Assembly: GCA_027620105.1 (NCBI GenBank)
Contig: JAQCIA010000172.1
Location: forward strand, 1-5,267
DNA: 5,267 nt
DNA from: Verrucomicrobiota bacterium
Lineage (GTDB): Bacteria > Verrucomicrobiota > Kiritimatiellia > UBA8416 > JAIOPI01
Reading direction: 5' to 3'
How positions within the stretch are numbered: the stretch's first letter is position 1; the number at the start of each line of letters is the position of its first letter. A program made the translations under genes and the position numbers. Under the pieces are notes generated by a model. It was not told the origin of the DNA. It worked only from the letters and a program-made list of their open reading frames with translations, and ran no database searches. This document shows positions 1-3,945 of the stretch, one piece after another.

Positions 1-409
1 GATTCGGTGCGCCAATGCCCCAATTTGCGCCCGTCGGCCCAATCATCGCGCAGTAGGCGTGCACCCAATCCGCATTTTCGGTTTCGAGAAACTTGACGAG
101 CGTTTCGAGATGCCACGGCAACCACAAATCATCGTGCCCCAAATAAGCGATGTATTGTCCTTGTGCGCGGCGTAAGCCCTCTTTACTTCGCACGCTTTGA
201 TGCCCGCTGTTGGTCGGTAAGTTGTGCCAATGAATCCGCGCATCATGGCAGGCTTGCACAACGGATTCGGTTTCATCGGTACACGCATCCCCAATCACCC
301 ACGCTTCAAAATCGGTGAACGTTTGCTGAAACAGACTCGCGAGGGTGAGTTTGAGAAACTCACTGCGATTGTAAGTCGCGATGATGACCGTGACTTTGGG
401 CACACGCAC
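1..409 (-). CDS. Family 2 glycosyltransferase, N-terminal part (runs off the left edge)
   Basis: Probably transfers a sugar from a nucleotide-sugar donor onto a growing surface glycan at the cytoplasmic face of the membrane. The 136 visible residues form the start of a GT-A fold. A beta strand KVTVIIATYNR (5-15) is followed by SLFQQTFTDFE (25-35), then GDACTDET (40-47) in the place of the usual DDgStDdT, and LGHDDLWLP (90-98) as the DXD-type metal/nucleotide site. The usual first Asp of that site is replaced by Gly-His, though the two Asp remain. The GTG at 409 is chosen as start because AGGG (419-416) lies 6 nt upstream; a second in-frame GTG at 403 is worse placed. The start shares one base with the TAG stop of the upstream cupin gene, so the two are probably translationally coupled in one operon. 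The acceptor and donor cannot be told, and the C-terminus is missing. The family call is secure. Confidence 0.88.
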   Translation of the reverse strand, partial: MRVPKVTVIIATYNRSEFLKLTLASLFQQTFTDFEAWVIGDACTDETESVVQACHDARIHWHNLPTNSGHQSVRSKEGLRRAQGQYIAYLGHDDLWLPWHLETLVKFLETENADWVHAYCAMIGPTGANWGIGAPN

Positions 410-933
410 TACCAACCCTGACGATTTTCACATTTATACGGGATGTAAGCGGTATCAAGCGGTAAGCGATATTTATCGGGATCCGCATGGTCATATTGAA
501 TGGTCGGGAAATTCACCACAACCACATCTTTCTGCCCAATGTTTTGATTCGCATGCCAAATGCCAGCGGGGATATTCATTAACCGTCGCCGATATTCGGA
601 TAGCACGACTTTGGAAACCAATTTATAGGTCGGTGAATCGGGGCGGTCATCGTACATCACGATCTCCATCTCGCCGAACTGCACGAAATAGCGGTCTTGA
701 TGCAGTTTGTGCATCCCCCACCCCTTGATGTGCCCGGGGCGGAGCGTAAACATATACACAAACACAAGCGGGTCAGAATGCCACTGCCAACGCGGGTCGA
801 AGAGTTCGCAAACTGTGCCCCGGTCATCAATATGCGTCACCGCATCACGGAACGTGACACCGTACGGCAGTTGTTGCAAAATCTCGCCCGCCGCATTGAC
901 GGTGGCGGGGTCTTTGATGATTTTTTCTTCCAT
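409..933 (-). CDS. RmlC-like cupin, dTDP-4-dehydrorhamnose 3,5-epimerase-related
   Basis: A 174-residue single-domain cupin of the RmlC (dTDP-sugar epimerase/isomerase) type, likely acting on a nucleotide-linked keto-sugar in the cytoplasm. Visible marks are DDRGTVCELFD (37-47, compare the DDRGxFxE of RmlC), GWGMHKLHQD (71-80) with the candidate catalytic His75, the turn FGEMEIVMYDD (86-96), IPAGIWHA (121-128) matching the RmlC IPxGfaHg segment, and the tail YDHADPDKYRLP (147-158) ending in IPY. By eye, the Tyr that acts as general acid in true RmlC is not obvious: the corresponding strand reads VVVVNFPTIQY. The exact reaction may therefore differ from classic 3,5-epimerisation. ATG at 933 is preferred to GTG at 939 because AGGAG lies 5 nt before the ATG and overlaps the GTG. 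It overlaps the glycosyltransferase start by one base, which supports a glycan role. Alternatives are a 3,4-ketoisomerase or a non-catalytic cupin. Confidence 0.8.
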   Translation of the reverse strand: MEEKIIKDPATVNAAGEILQQLPYGVTFRDAVTHIDDRGTVCELFDPRWQWHSDPLVFVYMFTLRPGHIKGWGMHKLHQDRYFVQFGEMEIVMYDDRPDSPTYKLVSKVVLSEYRRRLMNIPAGIWHANQNIGQKDVVVVNFPTIQYDHADPDKYRLPLDTAYIPYKCENRQGW

Positions 934-938
934 AACCA

Positions 939-943
939 CTCCT
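939..943 (-). promoter_or_regulatory. Ribosome binding site of the cupin gene
   Basis: AGGAG on the minus strand with a 5-nt spacer to the ATG at 933. It decides the start, because the possible GTG start at 939 falls inside this motif. Confidence 0.75.
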
Positions 944-951
944 GACCGAAG

Positions 952-983
952 TTGGGTTTAAACGAACATTGACCTAACCCCAA
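952..983. repeat. Imperfect inverted repeat between the small gene and the cupin gene
   Basis: The arms TTGGGTTTA (952-960) and TAACCCCAA (975-983) pair at 8 of 9 positions around a 14-nt loop. It lies downstream of the DUF6788-like stop and upstream of the cupin RBS, both on the minus strand. It could be a weak transcription end point for the first or a leader structure of the second. No T-tract follows, so I do not call it an intrinsic terminator. Its place also coincides with the shift in base composition. Confidence 0.4.
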
Positions 984-1013
984 TGCCCTTCGGGAATTCG
1001 GCGCTTAGACAGT

Positions 1014-1301
1014 CTACTTTACGGCATCGTTCTTGAGTAGCTCCATGTTCAGGACGGTCATTTCCTCGGCAATGGCCAGGAGTTTCTTGTAGTTGGCGGA
1101 GAATCGGCGAGCAATCGGCTCGCGCTGCCTCCCGAGGTAGATCAGCCGGGTCTTCTTGTCCTTGTTCAGTGAGAAGTAGAACTGCTTGTTACGCGTTCCG
1201 ATCCGCACGACCGTGCCGCGCATGGCCGGCCCGATCGCGGCCAATTGTCGGGTGAGTCGGACCAGCTGTTGTCGTGCCTTCCTGATCTCTGTGGTTGTCA
1301 T
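1014..1301 (-). CDS. Small DUF6788-like protein of unknown function
   Basis: A 95-residue basic, soluble protein with no signal peptide or membrane segment. It has an N-terminal helix rich in Arg/Gln/Leu (EIRKARQQLVRLTRQLAAIG, 5-24), a central beta-rich part (MRGTVVRIGTRNKQFYFSLNKDKKTRLIYLG, residues 27-57) and a C-terminal helix (ANYKKLLAIAEEMTVLNMELLK, 69-90). This order (helix, 'GP.xRGt', strand pair with YFSLN and 'xxIYLG', then helix) matches what I know as DUF6788, whose members are often found beside transposases. The Cys-rich knuckle present in many members is absent here. The start at 1301 is supported by AAGGAG (1313-1308) with a 6-nt spacer; the longer reading frame further upstream runs through promoter DNA and is rejected. 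It is divergent from the RAYT across a repeat-rich spacer. Possible roles are a DNA-binding accessory or regulator, but nothing in the sequence proves either. Confidence 0.72.
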   Translation of the reverse strand: MTTTEIRKARQQLVRLTRQLAAIGPAMRGTVVRIGTRNKQFYFSLNKDKKTRLIYLGRQREPIARRFSANYKKLLAIAEEMTVLNMELLKNDAVK

Positions 1302-1307
1302 CGACGG

Positions 1308-1313
1308 CTCCTT
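1308..1313 (-). promoter_or_regulatory. Ribosome binding site of the DUF6788-like gene
   Basis: AAGGAG on the minus strand, 6 nt before the ATG at 1301. It fixes the start against the longer open frame that extends to 1487. Confidence 0.8.
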
Positions 1314-1327
1314 TTGTTGTGGCCGAA

Positions 1328-1345
1328 CTATGCTATATCGCATAG
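1328..1345. promoter_or_regulatory. Palindromic operator candidate over the -10 box
   Basis: The arms CTATGC (1328-1333) and GCATAG (1340-1345) are perfectly complementary around the 6-bp centre TATATC. The site covers the -10 hexamer and the expected start of transcription of the DUF6788-like gene, where a bound dimeric repressor would block RNA polymerase. The repressor is not known; the gene product itself or the neighbouring transposase are possible candidates. Confidence 0.5.
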
Positions 1346-1360
1346 ACTCGCGCATGTCAA
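1332..1360 (-). promoter_or_regulatory. Sigma70-type promoter of the DUF6788-like gene
   Basis: On the minus strand a perfect TTGACA (1360-1355) is followed, after exactly 17 nt, by TATAGC (1337-1332, four of six consensus bases, including the T-A pair at the start). Initiation would fall near 1325, leaving a leader of about 25 nt that contains the RBS. Positions are read directly; activity is inferred. Confidence 0.7.
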
Positions 1361-1388
1361 CACCCACCCTGTCGTTGTCGGTCGGAAA

Positions 1389-1420
1389 GTTTCGCAGGCC
1401 ATAAGTTTCGCAGGCTATAA
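1389..1420. repeat. Two tandem 16-bp direct repeats
   Basis: The units GTTTCGCAGGCCATAA (1389-1404) and GTTTCGCAGGCTATAA (1405-1420) are joined head to tail with one difference. They directly abut the left inverted repeat that begins at 1422. They could be a protein-binding iteron pair or a local slippage duplication. Confidence 0.75.
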
Positions 1421-1421
1421 G

Positions 1422-1443
1422 GGTCGTAATTAGATAATAGACA
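1422..1443 (+). repeat. Left copy of the RAYT-flanking inverted repeat
   Basis: It begins GGTCGTA, has TTAGA in the middle and ends GACA; these blocks recur in the reverse complement of 2540-2561. Unlike the right copy it folds only poorly, with GTC(G)TA pairing with TAGAC through a bulged G. It lies in the AT-rich part of the spacer upstream of the RAYT, so it may also overlap that gene's promoter, which I could not assign with confidence. Confidence 0.55.
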
Positions 1444-1477
1444 AATAGTAGTTGCAGTTGGCAGGGGAAACTCCATT

Positions 1478-1498
1478 GTTGTCGCATGGCGCGACAAC
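1478..1498 (+). promoter_or_regulatory. Hairpin with the transposase start codon in its loop
   Basis: GTTGTCGC (1478-1485) and GCGACAAC (1491-1498) form a perfect 8-bp stem with a 5-nt loop, ATGGC, whose first three bases are the RAYT start codon. The only purine-rich RBS candidate, AGGGGA (1463-1468), lies 17 nt before the ATG, too far for ordinary use but 9 nt before the stem. The structure could limit translation of the transposase, or be a single-stranded DNA site for the enzyme. The stem is seen directly; the role is inferred. Confidence 0.6.
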
Positions 1499-2538
1499 TG
1501 AGGCACGATGTGCGCGGCGGGTGGTATCACATCACCACGCGCGGGATGGGGCGGCGGGATATCTTTCACGATACCCGCGACCGCGAGCACTTCCTGGAGT
1601 TGCTGGCCGGGGTGGTCACGCGTTACGGGGTCGTACTGCATGCGTATGTCCTGATGGACAATCACTACCATCTTCTGATCGAAACGCCGGCGGCGAATGC
1701 GAGCCGGGCGCTGCAGTGGCTGAATGTGCGCTATGCGGTGTGGCGCAATTTGCGTCAGGGGCAGTCGGGTCCGCTGTTCCAGGCACGGTTCAAGAGCATT
1801 CCCGTTGAGGGACGGGGGGCGTGGGCGCTGGTCTGCAGCATCTATATCCATCTGAATCCGGTTCGGATAAAGGCGTTGGGACTCGGCAAGGACGGGCGGG
1901 CGCTGGAGAAGGCGGGGTGCCCGGAGCCGATTCCGTCGCAGATTCGGTCTCGTCTGGCGGTGTTGCGGGGCCACCGCTGGAGTTCGTGCCCGGCCTATGC
2001 CGGCTACGCGGAGGCGCCGGAGTGGCTGACGCGCGAAGCGATCTGGGCACGGGTGGCCAGCGCTGGCAACGCGGCCGCGGCTGAATACCGCCGGCAGATC
2101 GAGGACTGCGTGAGACAGGGCGTCGAAGAAGGCGCACCCGCGCGGTTGACGCAGGCGCTGGCGATCGGCAGCACCTTGTTCATCGAGAAGCTTCGCCGAC
2201 GGCTTTCGGGCAAGCGCGAAGCAGGAACGAACGCACGCGACTGGCGCCGACTGCTGCCGTTTCGTGAGATCGTGCGGGTGGTGGCGGCGATCAGGAAGGA
2301 ACCGTGGGAGGCCTTTGTTGACCGGCGAGGAGACTGGGGGCGCGACTTGGCCCTGCAAATCGGACGTAAGCATGGCGGGATGACGCTGCGGGAACTCGGT
2401 GCGGAATGCGGTATGACCGCCCTGGCCGTGAGCAAGGCCGTGACGCGACTGGATGCGCGCCTGAAGACCGACAAGGCGTTGCAACGGGCTGCCCGACGTG
2501 CGTTGCGGAAACTGAACGGCAATAACGGCAAGGCTTGA
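1486..2538 (+). CDS. REP-associated tyrosine transposase (RAYT), Y1/HUH family, with C-terminal HTH
   Basis: A 350-residue single-strand DNA transposase of the IS200-like Y1 class. RAYTs cut and join hairpin REP sequences through a Tyr-DNA intermediate. The N-terminal core shows the family opening MARQLR (1-6), YHITTRGMGRRDIF (14-27), the HUH motif in LMDNHYHLLIETP (56-68) with His60 and His62, GPLFQARFKSI (95-105), and SIYIHLNPVR (118-127) with the candidate nucleophile Tyr120. RWSSCPAYAGY (164-174) is also typical. The second half (about 200-350) is Arg- and Ala-rich and ends in a DnaA-C-like helix-turn-helix, GGMTLRELGAECGMTALAVSKAVTRLD (residues 297-323), as in the long RAYT subgroup. All catalytic residues are intact, so the gene may be functional. 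ATG 1486 is the only start that keeps the first beta strand, and no in-frame start precedes it. RBS support is poor, see the hairpin over the start codon. It stands alone and is divergent from the DUF6788-like gene. Confidence 0.93.
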   Translation: MARQLRHDVRGGWYHITTRGMGRRDIFHDTRDREHFLELLAGVVTRYGVVLHAYVLMDNHYHLLIETPAANASRALQWLNVRYAVWRNLRQGQSGPLFQARFKSIPVEGRGAWALVCSIYIHLNPVRIKALGLGKDGRALEKAGCPEPIPSQIRSRLAVLRGHRWSSCPAYAGYAEAPEWLTREAIWARVASAGNAAAAEYRRQIEDCVRQGVEEGAPARLTQALAIGSTLFIEKLRRRLSGKREAGTNARDWRRLLPFREIVRVVAAIRKEPWEAFVDRRGDWGRDLALQIGRKHGGMTLRELGAECGMTALAVSKAVTRLDARLKTDKALQRAARRALRKLNGNNGKA

Positions 2539-2539
2539 A

Positions 2540-2561
2540 TGTCGTATGTCTAAATACGACC
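2540..2561 (-). repeat. Right copy of the RAYT-flanking inverted repeat, forming a hairpin
   Basis: It starts one base after the transposase stop codon. Within it GTCGTAT (2541-2547) and ATACGAC (2554-2560) form a perfect 7-bp stem around the loop GTCTAA. Read on the minus strand it matches 17 of 22 positions of 1422-1443. It lacks a following T-tract, so it is more likely a REP-type element or mRNA 3' stabiliser than an intrinsic terminator. Confidence 0.65.
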
Positions 2562-2604
2562 GCATGCGGGCCGCGACCCCATGCGGGCCGACCCCATGCG
2601 GGCA
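2558..2604 (+). repeat. Three 15-bp direct repeats
   Basis: The units GACCGCATGCGGGCC (2558-2572), GACCCCATGCGGGCC (2575-2589) and GACCCCATGCGGGCA (2590-2604) differ at one or two bases, with a 2-bp GC insert between the first two. The first overlaps the right arm of the preceding hairpin and contains the perfect 10-bp palindrome CCGCATGCGG (2560-2569); the others are near-palindromic. Three copies without spacers do not make a CRISPR array. Confidence 0.75.
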
Positions 2605-2761
2605 CGGCGGCGTGACGTTGCGGGAGGCCGGGGAACTCGCCAGCGGGATGCGCGTGAGCGCCGTGAACATGGCCATTCAGCGCTTCTGCGAGCAGGTCCA
2701 TGCCGCGCGATTGCAAAAGGAGTTGAGCGAGGTGCTCCAATCGTGGAGTGTGCAAGCATGA
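2597..2761 (+). pseudogene. Remnant C-terminal HTH of a second RAYT
   Basis: The open frame from GGHGG-like CGHGGVTLREAGE through SAVNMAIQRFCEQ to LQSWSVQA repeats, at protein level, the end of the neighbouring transposase: HGGVTLREAGELASGM here aligns with HGGMTLRELGAECGM there, and AVNMAIQRF with AVSKAVTRL. The catalytic two thirds are absent. The similarity begins exactly where the third 15-bp repeat ends. The open frame can be carried back to an ATG at 2546 inside the hairpin, giving 71 residues, but no RBS supports that start and the added residues are translated repeat. It differs too much from the intact gene to be a recent duplication, so it is probably the stump of an older RAYT. Its TGA overlaps the desaturase ATG (ATGA). 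An alternative is a retained small DNA-binding protein. Confidence 0.6.
2745..2748 (+). promoter_or_regulatory. Ribosome binding site of the desaturase
   Basis: GGAG with a 9-nt spacer to the ATG at 2758. It supports this start against the longer reading frame that extends back to 2581 through the 15-bp repeats. Confidence 0.65.
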
Positions 2762-3816
2762 CCCCTGTGTCCCAACTGGCGTTTACCGAGCGGAGCGCGC
2801 TCTCCGACTATGAGTGGGAGCTGACGCAGTCGTTCAAGAACCGCAATCACGTGGACCGGGAAACGATTGTCGCGCTATCCGAGCGCAGCAACCTGCATGG
2901 GTTTGTGCGCGTGGGGCTCTACATGGGCGCCATGGCGCTGGCCGCCTGGGCGGCGGTCGTGGTCAGCCGGCAGAGTCTGTGGCTGGCGATTCCGCTGCTC
3001 TATGCGTACTGGTTCCTTTACGGGTTCTGGGTCGCGGTGGCGCACGAGTTGCAGCACAAGATGGTGTTCGCCAAATCGTGGGAAGGATTGAGCGAAACGC
3101 TTTACTTTCTTGTGCAGGCGCTGATGTGGAACAGCCCCCGCTACGCGCGCATTTCCCACATGCTGCACCACCGCTGCACGATGGTGCGCAACGTGGATCC
3201 GGAGACGGACTGGCCGGAGGTCATCACAACTCCTTGGCTGCGCAAGTTTCTGCGGGACTTGATCCTGAACATGCTGATCGTGGGCGCGCCCCGCAGCCTG
3301 TACGCCGCCGTGCGCCAGCAGATCCAGCGCGCGGCCGGCCACCGCGACCGCATGATGCGCGACCATTGCTCGCCCGCCGACGTGCGCGCGATCCGGCTTG
3401 AATCCGCGGGCATCCTGCTGTTTCACCTGTGCTGGGTGGGGGGCGCGATCTGGTTCCAGCGCTGGGAGCCGATCCTGCTCATCACGCTCGCCTGGCAGGT
3501 CGGGGCCCCGATGGAATCGCTCTGGCACAACACGGAACACATCGGCCGGGCCTACAACGTGAACGACCAGCGGCTGGCGACACGCTCGGTGCGGGTCAGT
3601 TGGTTCATCCGGCTGTTGTACGGCGGGCTGGATGACCACGTGGAGCATCACCTGTTTCCAATCGTGCCGTCCCGCAATCTGCGCAAGCTGCACCGGTTGC
3701 TGAATCGTGAGTTGCCCGAAGTGCGCAGCATGATCGGTTGCTGGCGCGAAATGTTCGCCATCGCGCGGGAAAAGGACCAGCGGCCGCGGAACGAATACGC
3801 GCCGATGAAGCTCTGA
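2758..3816 (+). CDS. Membrane fatty acid desaturase (di-iron, histidine-box family)
   Basis: A 352-residue integral membrane enzyme of the fatty acid desaturase/hydroxylase superfamily (PF00487 type), which inserts a double bond or hydroxyl into a lipid acyl chain using O2 and a non-haem di-iron centre. The His motifs are HELQH (96-100), HMLHH (134-138), HNTEH (257-261) and HVEHH (294-298) followed by LFPIVP, the expected set with the fourth His-rich element common in bacterial members. Hydrophobic segments lie at about 49-69, 74-94, 215-232 and 236-250, placing all the boxes on the cytoplasmic side. The length is normal. ATG 2758 is chosen for its GGAG and because homologous-looking sequence (the YEWELTQSF region) starts soon after; frames further upstream translate repeats. 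It overlaps the RAYT remnant by 4 nt. Membrane fluidity adaptation is likely, but substrate, regiospecificity and electron donor cannot be read, and a hydroxylase or carotenoid-type oxygenase is possible. Confidence 0.9.
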   Translation: MTPVSQLAFTERSALSDYEWELTQSFKNRNHVDRETIVALSERSNLHGFVRVGLYMGAMALAAWAAVVVSRQSLWLAIPLLYAYWFLYGFWVAVAHELQHKMVFAKSWEGLSETLYFLVQALMWNSPRYARISHMLHHRCTMVRNVDPETDWPEVITTPWLRKFLRDLILNMLIVGAPRSLYAAVRQQIQRAAGHRDRMMRDHCSPADVRAIRLESAGILLFHLCWVGGAIWFQRWEPILLITLAWQVGAPMESLWHNTEHIGRAYNVNDQRLATRSVRVSWFIRLLYGGLDDHVEHHLFPIVPSRNLRKLHRLLNRELPEVRSMIGCWREMFAIAREKDQRPRNEYAPMKL

Positions 3817-3927
3817 GCGCCGTCGCCGTGATCGTACTGGTGCTGGGCATCGGCGCCGTGCTCAGCCCTGATTGCCCGGCATGGCCGAACAGGCCCGATC
3901 CTCTTGTGGCGGATACGGGGGGCGGGA

Positions 3928-3936
3928 TGCTATAAG
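3928..3936 (+). promoter_or_regulatory. Extended -10 promoter candidate for the kinase gene
   Basis: TGC followed by TATAAG (3931-3936) fits an extended -10 element (TGn plus five of six consensus bases). No good -35 is present at the right distance; TTGTGG at 3904 is 21 nt away. Initiation about 7 nt downstream would fall near 3943, only some 3 nt before the ATG at 3946, so the message would be nearly leaderless. Confidence 0.45.
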
Positions 3937-3945
3937 CTTACCTCT

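Larger units (their letters stand above)
1422..2561 (+). mobile_element. Candidate REP/RAYT unit: transposase gene bracketed by an inverted repeat
   Basis: The unit of about 1.14 kb contains a single gene, the RAYT, lying between a left repeat (1422-1443) and a right repeat (2540-2561) in opposite orientation. Compared by eye, 17 of 22 positions agree. The outer sides carry short tandem repeats. No target-site duplication could be recognised. RAYTs are usually single-copy, domesticated relatives of IS200/IS605 transposases that act on hairpin REP sequences, so this may be a resident housekeeping-like unit rather than an active insertion sequence. The boundaries are inferred from the repeats only. 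Confidence 0.45.

Noticed and set aside
1416..1438. Promoter for the RAYT using TATAAG (1416) or GATAAT (1433)
   Set aside because: No acceptable -35 hexamer stands at 16-18 bp from either, so the assignment would be a guess.
1302..1487. Extension of the DUF6788-like protein to a start at 1487
   Set aside because: It would read through its own promoter, palindrome and the tandem repeats; the AAGGAG at 1313-1308 fits ATG 1301.
2540..2561. Intrinsic terminator after the RAYT
   Set aside because: The stem is good but no run of T follows; GC-rich repeats come instead.
2558..2604. CRISPR array
   Set aside because: The three 15-bp repeats are contiguous or 2 bp apart, with no spacers and no cas genes in view.
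1357..2676. A 439-residue open frame on the minus strand opposite the RAYT
   Set aside because: It is antisense to a gene with clear catalytic motifs, is Pro/Arg/His-rich with no recognisable domain, and results from the high G+C of the coding strand.
2581..2757. Extension of the desaturase N-terminus back to an ATG at 2581
   Set aside because: The extra 59 residues translate the 15-bp repeats and the RAYT remnant in another frame; GGAG before ATG 2758 supports the shorter form.
2875..3693. A 272-residue open frame on the minus strand opposite the desaturase
   Set aside because: It is a shadow of the desaturase; the many His residues are by-products of the complementary codons.
3817..3870. 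Terminator hairpin after the desaturase (GCGCCG ... CGGCGC)
   Set aside because: The arms are only 6 bp with a loop of over 30 nt and no T-tract.
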